Assembly (NCBI GenBank): GCA_047495785.1
Contig: JBLDXI010000025.1
Coordinates: forward strand, 1,798,001-1,862,000
Direction of reading: 5' to 3'
Origin: Lepidodermella squamata
Lineage: Eukaryota > Gastrotricha
DNA length: 64,000 bases
Position 1 is the stretch's first letter. Each line of letters opens with the position of its first letter. This document shows positions 1 through 8,327 of this stretch, one piece after another. The notes under the pieces are model-generated. The model was not told the DNA's origin and searched no databases. It saw only the letters and a list, made by a program, of their open reading frames with translations. Made by a program: the position numbers and the translations under genes.

Positions 1-41
1 TTTGGGCGTTTTCCACTCACACCATACCGTACTCTTCCACA
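1..41 (+). repeat. 3' end of the 5' LTR of a Copia element, cut by the window edge
   Basis: These bases are identical to the last 41 bases of the complete 3' LTR (4330-4370) and end in CA, as LTRs do. The rest of this LTR lies before the window, so the target-site duplication cannot be checked. Confidence 0.85.
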
Positions 42-72
42 GGTTATGGGCCCAGCGCGCTTCCACTGCGCC
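42..72 (+). other. Primer-binding site complementary to an initiator-tRNA-Met half
   Basis: The segment directly after the LTR starts GGTTATGGGCCCAGC. It is the reverse complement of the anticodon arm, anticodon and D arm of eukaryotic tRNA-iMet, roughly nucleotides 9/10 to 40. Drosophila copia is known to prime from a tRNA-iMet fragment cut in the anticodon loop, so the site suits a Copia element. The match (31 nt) is longer than a usual primer site, and its last bases overlap the next LTR segment. The tRNA sequence was recalled, not compared with the host gene. Confidence 0.75.
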
Positions 73-311
73 TAGAGCGCCAATTGATAACTGTTGTTAG
101 CAGCGCCTAGAGCGCCAAAACCTTATTATTTAATCTCTTGACTGGCAAAGGAGAAGTAGCTAATTCGTCTCCTTTGCCAGGTTAGTTGTTTATTGCTTTT
201 ATAATAAAATGAGCTAATTCGTCTCCTTTGCCAGGTCTTGTGTCTCATCACCGAACTTAGGTCGCTTCTCTTTGGGCGTTTTCCACTCACACCATACCGT
301 ACTCTTCCACA
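67..311 (+). repeat. Partial internal LTR copy (last 245 bp of the LTR)
   Basis: I see no difference between this segment and 4126-4370 of the 3' LTR. It carries the same duplicated AGCTAATTCGTCTCC block, the same hairpin arms CTGGCAAAGGAGA/TCTCCTTTGCCAG, and the AATAAA. It sits where the gag leader should be, between the primer-binding site and the gag zinc knuckle, so the 5' end of the element is rearranged. The absence of visible differences suggests a recent event. Confidence 0.85.
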
Positions 312-326
312 GGTAGCAGAGCGTAG

Positions 327-3300
327 TTTGGCTCCGATGCAGTCTGCGACAATTGCGACAATCGTGGTCACTTGGCTCCTGCCTGCCGTCAACCGCGAAA
401 GCCGAAATCGGAGCGAAACCGCCGTCGACCTGAACATTTCGCTGGTATGACCGAAGGCGCCGCTTTCGTCGCCGGCGAATCTTTCGACTACGTCTGCGAT
501 AACTTGGCTCTCGTTGCTGGCTCGCCCACGAAGAACGACGTCTGGATTGCCGACTCGGGATGCAGTGACATGATGTCCCCCGACCTTGGTTCAATGCGCA
601 ACGTTGTTCTGCTCAGCCGTCCTTTCCGCATCAAGCTTGCTGACGGCAAAATCGTGTTGGCAAAGCAAAAGGGCGACGTCGATGTCCTGTTCAAATTCCA
701 AGATCGCTCCGAAAAAGCAACAATCTACGATGTTTTACACGTACCCGACCTCGTTGCTAATTTGTTTAGTATTCGCAGGATGACAGCACTCGGTCTCGGG
801 GCAATCTACCTTGGTGACGATGTCGAGTTCTTCGACCCAAGCACTAAGTCGACAGTCGCTACTGGCAAGTCGCACGGCTCGATGTACCTGATGAACATGG
901 CCACGGTGCCTCAAGGTTCGGCCTTCGTCGCCGCACCCGCCGAGCTGTGGCATCTCCGCGCTGCACATGTCAACTACGACGCTGTCTCGAAGTTGCCCAA
1001 GATCACCCAAGGATGCACCGTCACTGGTTCTGCACGCCCTTTTTGCGAGCCTTGTGCGCTCGGCAAGGGTCACCGTCTGCCTCACCCTGAAGTGAAACAC
1101 GAACGTGCCGACAAGCCGCTCGACCTCGTTCACTCCGATTTGGCCGGCCCAATCGAGGTGCCAACCATCAATGGTGCCAGATACGCCATGACTTTCGTCG
1201 ATGACAGCACTCGCATGACGCATGTTTACTTTTTGAAAACCAAAGATGAGGCTTTTAACGCTTTGAAAAGCTATGTCGAATTGGTAGAAAATCAGCACCG
1301 TCGAAGACTGGCTACGCTGAGAACGGATGGCGGTGGCGAGTACATTTCGGACGAGATGGCAAACTGGTTACGCGAACGTGGCATTCTCCATGAAATGACG
1401 GCCGCCTACAGTCCCCAGCAAAATGGTGTGGCCGAACGCATGTTCCGTACGCTTTTCGAAGGTTGCCGTACGATTCTGATCCATGCTGATGCTCCCGGCT
1501 GGCTTTGGGGCGAAGCACTCGCTTACGTCTGTTACTGTCGAAATCGTATGCCTAGTCGCTCTATTCGCCCTGGCAAAACTCCATTCGAATTGTGGTTTGG
1601 TCGTCGACCGGACATCTCGATGCTACGTGTTTTCGGCTGTCGCGCTTTCGGTCTCATTCCCGAGAAGGATCGTCACAAGCTCGACCCGAAGTCGAAACTC
1701 TACCGCTTCGTCGGCATCTCCGACTGTCGAAAGGCCTACAAACTTCTCGACCCGTCGTCCAACAGGATCTTCTACCGGTACGACGTCACTTTCAACGAAG
1801 CTTCGTGCAGCTTTCCGCCCGAGCCTCGCCCTGCCGGTGTCAATGGTGATGTGCCGATTCCCGCCGCACCCGCCCCGGCCATTCTTCAACGACCTGTTCG
1901 AACCGTGAAAGTCCCCGAACACCTCAAGGACTACGTCTGCGAAACGCTGCTGGACAAAGTGGGTAAACCCCCGCTTGTCCCCGTTCCTACCGTCGTTCCT
2001 ACCGTCGTTCCTACCGTCGTTCCTAGTAGTGCAGGTAAACCCCTGCCTACTGCCGACACTACGCTCGTTTCAACTTCGCCTGATCAATCTTGCTCGAACA
2101 ACGTGGGTAAACCCCCAGTTGCCGAAAATGGTGGGAGCCGTTTGGCCGATCCGGTCGCCCCTGACCCGCCCGCTCCAGCCATTCAAACTGTTGCGAAGAA
2201 AATTCCGAGGGACATCAAGAACGTCATCAACAACGCAATGACCTCGTCCCGAACCCGTTTTGGTAAGGTCGATCTAGCAATGGTCTACGCTCTGGCTACT
2301 GCCGTTCTCTCCGATTCGTCTGACGAACCAGCCACCTATCGTGAAGCCATGGAGTCTGAAGACGCTACGGGCTGGTCCGAAGCCTGCAAGATTGAGTTCA
2401 CGGCACACTCCAGCAACAAGTCGTGGATCATTGCCTCCTTGCCAGAACACGTCAAAGCAATCAATTCCGGTTGGGTCTTCAAGCGGAAGATTGGCGCCAA
2501 TGGTGAGCTCGATCGCCTAAAAGCTCGTATCGTCGCCAAAGGCTGCTCTCAACGACCCGGCGAGTATGGTGACACCTACGCGCCCGTTGTCTCGGCTACC
2601 AGTCTTCGTGCCGTCATTGCCTACGCCGCTGCAAATGGTTACTATCTGCACCAAATGGACGTCGTGGCTGCCTTTCTACATGGTGTTCTTCGCGAAACCG
2701 TGTACATGAAGCCCCCGCCTGGTATGACCGTTCCGCCCGGTAAGGTTTTGTTGCTCAAAAAGTCGATTTATGGGCTCAAGCAAAGCGGCCGCTGTTGGTA
2801 TGATACCCTTACCTCTTTTCTCAAATCAATTGGTTTCAAACAAAGCGAAGCTGATCCTTGTGTCTTTTCGAAGGATGGTTTGATTGTACTCATCTACGTC
2901 GATGACATGCTTCTAGCTGGTCGCTCACTCGAAGAAATCGCGTCCCTCAAGCGCCAACTGTCGTCGAAGTTCCAGATGAAGGATTGTGGCGAAGCCAAGT
3001 TCTTGCTCGGTCTGCACATCGAAATCTCTGGCAAATCAATCAAGGTTCACCAGAAGAGCTACATCGACAAGTTGGTCAAGCGTTTTCGCGTCGAAAAAGC
3101 CGCACCCGTTTCTACGCCAATCGATTCGAATACGGTTATCTGCGCTGATAACGGCTCCAAGCGGCTGGATGACAATCTGCTCTACCAGCAAATCATCGGA
3201 AGTCTGCTCTATGCTTCAATCCGCTCTCGTCCCGACATCGCATTCGCGGTGGGAGTTCTTGCCCGCTATTCGTCTGTCCCGACGGTCGCTCACTTGACGG

Positions 3301-3836
3301 CTGCAAGGCGAATCCTCGTCTACCTTCGCGATACGTCGACGCATGGTCTTCTCTACCAACGCCACCACGTAGGTAAACCCCTGCTGGTTGGCTACACCGA
3401 CGCCGACAAAAGTGGCTGCCCCGACACGCGGAAGTCGACTGGTGGCTATGTCTTTCTTTTCAACGCTTCACCGATCAGTTGGCTCTCGAAGCTTCAGTCC
3501 TGTGTGGCTTTGTCCACTTTCGAGTCCGAGTACGTGGCTCTGTCGGAGTGCTGTCGCGAAGCCATCTGGCTCCAACTGTTCTTCAAGTCGATCAACGTGC
3601 AAGTCAAGCCTACTACCTTGTACTGTGACAACCAAGCCGCCATCGCCCACCTCGACGCGCCAGCTATCAAGGCGTCCAAGCACATCGAGGTGCGCTACCA
3701 CTACACCCGCGACAAGGTGTTGGACGGCTCAGTCAACGTGCTGTGGTGCTCCACCGACGCGAACCTCGCTGACCAATTCACCAAGCTGTTGGCCAAAGAA
3801 AAATTCACATGCCTCGCTTCAAAAATCATTCAGTGA
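327..3836 (+). CDS. Copia-type retrotransposon polyprotein (zinc knuckle-PR-INT-RT-RNase H), gag missing
   Basis: The frame is open from a stop at 324 to the stop at 3836. It begins inside the last part of gag: a CX2CX4HX4C zinc knuckle lies at about 348-389. The aspartic protease motif DSG follows at 552, in the setting VWIADSGCSD. Then come the HHCC zinc region (LWHLRAAH ... CEPC), the integrase core (HSDLAGP, VDDSTR, TDGGGEY, then SPQQNGVAER), reverse transcriptase (HQMDVVAAF, SIYGLKQS, YVDD at 2895-2906) and RNase H (YTDAD, SKLQSCVALST, CDNQAA). The order INT before RT defines Copia. A 12-bp repeat in the INT-RT linker (1981-2023) gives repeated PTVV. There is no upstream ATG in frame; the first is at 447. 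No stop or frameshift interrupts pol, so the element looks young, but without gag it cannot be autonomous. Confidence 0.93.
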   Translation, partial: FGSDAVCDNCDNRGHLAPACRQPRKPKSERNRRRPEHFAGMTEGAAFVAGESFDYVCDNLALVAGSPTKNDVWIADSGCSDMMSPDLGSMRNVVLLSRPFRIKLADGKIVLAKQKGDVDVLFKFQDRSEKATIYDVLHVPDLVANLFSIRRMTALGLGAIYLGDDVEFFDPSTKSTVATGKSHGSMYLMNMATVPQGSAFVAAPAELWHLRAAHVNYDAVSKLPKITQGCTVTGSARPFCEPCALGKGHRLPHPEVKHERADKPLDLVHSDLAGPIEVPTINGARYAMTFVDDSTRMTHVYFLKTKDEAFNALKSYVELVENQHRRRLATLRTDGGGEYISDEMANWLRERGILHEMTAAYSPQQNGVAERMFRTLFEGCRTILIHADAPGWLWGEALAYVCYCRNRMPSRSIRPGKTPFELWFGRRPDISMLRVFGCRAFGLIPEKDRHKLDPKSKLYRFVGISDCRKAYKLLDPSSNRIFYRYDVTFNEASCSFPPEPRPAGVNGDVPIPAAPAPAILQRPVRTVKVPEHLKDYVCETLLDKVGKPPLVPVPTVVPTVVPTVVPSSAGKPLPTADTTLVSTSPDQSCSNNVGKPPVAENGGSRLADPVAPDPPAPAIQTVAKKIPRDIKNVINNAMTSSRTRFGKVDLAMVYALATAVLSDSSDEPATYREAMESEDATGWSEACKIEFTAHSSNKSWIIASLPEHVKAINSGWVFKRKIGANGELDRLKARIVAKGCSQRPGEYGDTYAPVVSATSLRAVIAYAAANGYYLHQMDVVAAFLHGVLRETVYMKPPPGMTVPPGKVLLLKKSIYGLKQSGRCWYDTLTSFLKSIGFKQSEADPCVFSKDGLIVLIYVDDMLLAGRSLEEIASLKRQLSSKFQMKDCGEAKFLLGLHIEISGKSIKVHQKSYIDKLVKRFRVEKAAPVSTPIDSNTVICADNGSKRLDDNLLYQQIIGSLLYASIRSRPDIAFAVGVLARYSSVPTVAHLTAARRILVYLRDTSTHGLLYQRHHVGKPLLVGYTDADKSGCPDTRKSTGGYVFLFNASPISWLSKLQSCVALSTFESEYVALSECCREAIWLQLFFKSINVQVKPTTLYCDNQAAIAHLDAPAIKASKHIEVRYHYTRDKVLDGSVNVLWCSTDANLADQFTKLLAKEKFTCLASKIIQ

Positions 3837-3946
3837 TTCACTTGTGATTATACTCATGATCCGTGTTCTTATTCGCTTTTAGTTCTGTGATCATTTCTTC
3901 TCAATTATCCGTGATTCATCTATCGTAAAATTCAGTGTTCACCGAA

Positions 3947-3956
3947 TTGGTGGGAG
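3947..3956 (+). other. Polypurine tract before the 3' LTR
   Basis: TTGGTGGGAG directly precedes TGTTGGATATT, a typical Copia LTR start. This is the expected place for the plus-strand primer tract. Confidence 0.6.
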
Positions 3957-4370
3957 TGTTGGATATTACTATCATTCATTATTATTATTATTATTATTAT
4001 TTCCGCCAGGCCTTTTGCACGTTATTATTATTATATTATTTAAGTGCAAGGCCGATCGCGTGTCGTTCGTGTAGTGCTAAGGTCGCACGCTTCGTAGTTG
4101 CTGCGCCTTGCCTCCTAATAGTGACTGCGCCTAGAGCGCCAATTGATAACTGTTGTTAGCAGCGCCTAGAGCGCCAAAACCTTATTATTTAATCTCTTGA
4201 CTGGCAAAGGAGAAGTAGCTAATTCGTCTCCTTTGCCAGGTTAGTTGTTTATTGCTTTTATAATAAAATGAGCTAATTCGTCTCCTTTGCCAGGTCTTGT
4301 GTCTCATCACCGAACTTAGGTCGCTTCTCTTTGGGCGTTTTCCACTCACACCATACCGTACTCTTCCACA
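3957..4370 (+). repeat. 3' LTR of the Copia element (414 bp, TG...CA)
   Basis: The LTR starts TGTTGGATATTAC after a polypurine tract and ends CTTCCACA. It holds ATT trinucleotide runs (3977-4044), a TATA-like stretch near 4031-4043, and AATAAA at 4262-4267. It also holds two GCGCCTAGAGCGCC-type repeats and a hairpin made by CTGGCAAAGGAGA and its complement. Its last 245 bp recur at 67-311 and its last 41 bp at 1-41. Confidence 0.85.
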
Positions 4371-4641
4371 ATTATGAGCCACTCGGAATTAACTGCTTCA
4401 AGAATGGAGATGGAATGAAAAGAGCGTCAATAAAACCAACCAGTCGCGGTATAAATTTACGATGAAGTTGGAGTAAAGCAAATTTAATTGTTGTAGATCA
4501 ATAGATGAAGTTGACCTAAAAAGCGCCAAAGAGCTGCCGGCAACTGGCTTACGCATGACCACTGTCGCCCTGTGGCCTTTGCCAGGTGACGGGGAGTCCT
4601 TGCACAGTGTTTTTTTGGGTACCCCACTATCCTCCTTGACG

Positions 4642-4704
4642 ACAGACGGAACGGAACACGGCCCACGACTACGGTAGTCGTGGGCCGTGTTCCGTTCCGT
4701 CTGT
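4642..4704. repeat. Perfect 31-bp inverted repeat with 1-nt spacer
   Basis: The left arm 4642-4672 (ACAGACGGAACGG...CGACTAC) and right arm 4674-4704 are exact reverse complements around a single G. The DNA could extrude as a cruciform, or an RNA could fold into a near-loopless hairpin. GC content is well above the surroundings. Confidence 0.9.
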
Positions 4705-4711
4705 TCCGTTC

Positions 4712-4743
4712 CGCTCAAATGCGTTGTTCAACGCATTTGAGCG
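4712..4743. repeat. Perfect 15-bp inverted repeat with TT loop
   Basis: CGCTCAAATGCGTTG, then TT, then its exact reverse complement. It starts 8 bp after the larger hairpin, so the two form a tandem. Confidence 0.9.
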
Positions 4744-6049
4744 ATTCAAACACAATGCATGAGTTAATTCTCTCAAATAATGGGTAAATAATGGGATGCA
4801 AGCCAATGGAGAATTGTTTGCTTTAAACACGGGGACAGCCGTCAGCCGTCCCCAGGAAAAGCCGTCCCCGGGACACCGAATTGCCCAGCGTAAATCCCAG
4901 CAGCACATATACCCACGTTGAAAATTCGGAAAACGCGCCCTTTTAGCGGAAAAATTTCAACGAAATATTTAAAAATAAATATGGTGAAAAATACATAGCG
5001 TATGCAATTCATATCTACTTTACAATCGTAACTAAGTTACGGCATATTTTATCTCGACTTTAATAAACTAACTATTGGGAAGATTTTTGACAGTTCAAGG
5101 AAGTAAACTGTGACGCGGAAGTGACTGAATGCACTCTGAATTATGCGTTCTTTAATACCAGAACCAACGCTCTATAATTATTATTAAGTATAACTGAAAT
5201 AAAAAAGACAACAATGAAAACTTATAGAAAACTGCAGCGCCCTTCTTTTAATAGCATTAGAAATAATTAGAACGGAAGAGTAATTAGGCACGAGAGAATT
5301 TTAATTTTGAGAAAATGAATTAATTGGTACAAATGAGTTTTAGGCACAAGATAGTAATTCTAAGTGAATGAAAATGAGAGATGCAGGATCTCTATGCTCT
5401 CCAGCATTTGTGATACATTAGCGAAATGCATGTTGAATCTCGATTGCTGTGCTGAAAGGTTTATGGCTTTCTAACAATTGACATCTGATTAAATACATTT
5501 GACAAATATGGAATTACTGGAGACTCAATTGTTGAAAAAAATGGCTTTTCATGCTCGTACCTATCACCTATTAGTTTATTTTTTTACAGGAAAAGCGAAT
5601 TCAAACAACCAAAATATATCGCGGAACACTGAAATATAAAAGTTTTTGGGAGTAAATCCTAAATTTGTGGTGAAATTGGAAAAAAACGTAAAATCCTCGG
5701 CAACTTTATTCGCAAATTCGGGCGCAAAACACTTCGATTCGGCTGAATTTCGGTCGAAAATTACCGAAATTCGGTCGCCACTCAAATTCGACTTCGATTA
5801 TTCGCGATCGGGTCGCGACTTAGATGGATCGAGTAGCAAGACTAGAAATAGGGCTTTGAGATACATTTTGGTCTACTCTATTCATTTCCATTCATTCACG
5901 CATTAAAGATGAGCGATAAATAGATTGCATTATGTATATGACTCACCGCAATAAAATATTAAGACTGCTGTGATTGACAAGAGATCTGGCAGCGGCAAGT
6001 CTCCCCGATTCGCTGATTGTTACTTATTAAGCTGGAATTTTAGCCGTTT

Positions 6050-8025
6050 ATGCATTTGCATCTCCACATTTTAGCAATTTTACTGTGGGTCGAGGCGACC
6101 TTTGAAAGAGGCCGACCAGCCCAGCGAGCTACAACAACAGCGAATTTCGACGATGATTTATTCGGACCACCGACCCCGCAATACATTCTGGGAAATGAGA
6201 AAACAAAACACCCTGTAGCCTCTCGGTTAAGTGGTAAATTAACGACTACAGCTAATTTTGACGAGGAGCCAACAACAACAAGGATACCAACAACTAAATC
6301 CAAGCAGAAATCAACCACGTCGAAGCGAACGACCAGGGTGACTAAAACAACTCGTTCGACTACGACAACGATAAAAACTACCGAGACAACTACAGAGCAG
6401 GAAATCGAGGAGCAAATTACTGTTGAAGACGAGTATGAACCCGGCAGTGAGTCTTATTCTGATGAAGATTCTTTGACGTCGTTGATGGCTCGATTGACCG
6501 AACAAGGCTACGACGCGAAATTTAGACCGTGGTACCACGGTAAAATCGGCCGAATTTTTGAAAAATTCCGAAAATTTCTGTTTTTATTAGGAAAACCTTT
6601 GGAAATTCGGTGTTCATTATTTTTCTCCAGTATAAGCTCAATATCGGAGAAAATGATGGATTTTACGACTGATTTCTATTTTCGCCAATCGTGGTTCGAC
6701 TACCGCCTCGCTTGGGACACAACGGAGAAGGATGTTCCGATAATTATACCGGGGGAGGACGTTGATTTTCTATGGAAACCTACCAGCTTCTTCCCGAACG
6801 CTAAATTCGGCGAAATTCATTATGTAACGCGGCGAAATGCTGACCTTCACATTTTGCCGAACGGCCACGTGACTGAAGGTTGCCGACTGACTTTAACTGC
6901 GACTTGTCCGATGGTAAATTTCACTGAAATTTTGCGATTTTTTTAAATTTTCGTTTGATTAAGGATTTTCGAAAATTCCCAATGGATGAGCAAGAGTGTT
7001 CGTTATTAATTGAACCTTTTTCACTGCCCGTCAATGACGCAATCTATCGATGGGACACCACTCCGAGATACTCGCGTAAGAAGGAGTACCATCGCGGTGG
7101 TTTCGACGAAGAGGAAGCTCACGTCGCCCTAGTAAACTCGGAGGGTGCGCACATGATAGTCGAACGGCAGGCGCATCTCACGAAATTGACGCACTTCTCA
7201 ATTCGCGGTATTCACATGTTTGAAGAATACGCAATTCGGCATGATGATGGGCTGAATTACACGCGGCTGCGAATCAGCATCGAATTCCGCCGCAATCTTG
7301 GCTACTACCTTATTCAGCTGTATTTGCCCGCCAATCTTCTGGTTATGATATCTTTCCTCTCGTTTTGGCTGCCGCGAGACTCAAGTTTGTCTATTTTAAA
7401 TTCATAAATTTGAAAAATTTAGCAAATTATGATAAAATTCAGGATTTGATTTTCAAATTTTGAAATAGATTTTAAAATATTTAAAATATTTAATTTAATT
7501 TTTAATTTTGTAGGTCCTTCGCGTGTTACTTTGGGTGCCACGATCACCCTGACGATGACAATAGCCCTCGCGTTCCAGGAACAAGCCGGTTTGCCAAAAG
7601 TTTCCTACATCAAAGCCGTCGATCTCTACTTTCTATTCTGCTTCGGCCTCGTTTTTCTCAGCCTCGTCGAATTCGCCGTAGTTACGTGGTTTCTTAAACG
7701 CTCTTTCACTCAGAGGTTGAAACAACCCCATCCGCCCTCATCGCTTGGTGATTCAAAATTTGTCAGCCCGCCTCTGTCGCCAACGTCAGGATTAAGGCGA
7801 AGGCCTATTAGCAAGTACAATAGAAAGAAGGAAAATCGAGCTGCTGTCAGTCAGTTTACAGACTGCCGCTACCAGATGAGCGGAAGTGATGAACAAATTA
7901 AGGCGGCTGGTGTGATCAACAACAAGGCGGCTTTTATCGATTGCGTATCACGCTTTTTATTTCCGCTTGTTTACCTAGTATTCAATATTGTTTATTGGTG
8001 GTATTACACTCGACCTGGTCACTGA
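6050..8025 (+). CDS. Cys-loop ligand-gated ion channel subunit (anion-type, GABA/glycine/GluCl-like)
   Basis: Four exons, 6050-6539, 6591-6913, 6964-7384 and 7514-8025, give 581 residues; introns are 51, 50 and 129 bp. A signal peptide (MHLHLHILAILLW...) is followed by an unusual Thr-rich, mucin-like stretch. Then come the ligand-binding domain, with a Cys-loop of exactly 13 residues between cysteines (CPMDFRKFPMDEQEC), and TM1 (YYLIQLYLPANLLVMISF). TM2 begins PSRVTLGATITLTMTI, and TM3 and a C-terminal TM4 (FPLVYLVFNIVYWWYY) follow. The P-S-R before TM2 resembles the PAR signature of chloride channels, so I infer an anion pore; the ligand cannot be told. AATAAA starts at 8026, right after the stop. 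Confidence 0.93.
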
Positions 8026-8327
8026 AATAAAATTGGAAATAAGTATAACGATTTTTCAAAAATTGAACTTTGAAGAGGTCAAAACATCGCGGCCATGTGC
8101 TATTTTCTTAAATTTACAGGCACAGATGTCTGATCTTTGAGCTCGCGCGTGCTGAGGGTGACACCAAATGACACACTGAAAGAATGATTTTCTGCCTAAT
8201 TCCACATTCTTGAAATTTTTAACTACATGCAGCAGTAATTTTACACACTAGAGTTCGAGTTTTAAACAACATTTTTTTTATGAAAACCCAAATAATTAAT
8301 TGTTGATCCATTTAAATTTTCTTCACC
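8026..8327. other. Short intergenic gap
   Basis: The polyadenylation signal of the channel gene lies at 8026-8031. The rest is about 300 bp of AT-rich sequence upstream of the next gene, with no feature recognised. Confidence 0.6.

Larger units (their letters stand above)
4371..6049. other. Intergenic, no gene seen apart from two hairpins
   Basis: AT-rich sequence between the retrotransposon and the channel gene. Open frames here are short and overlap on both strands. The only structure seen is the pair of perfect hairpins at 4642-4743. Confidence 0.6.

Noticed and set aside
126-594. Open frames overlapping the LTR copy and the start of pol
   Set aside because: They are shadows of LTR sequence and the pol frame, recur at the 3' LTR, and have no protein features.
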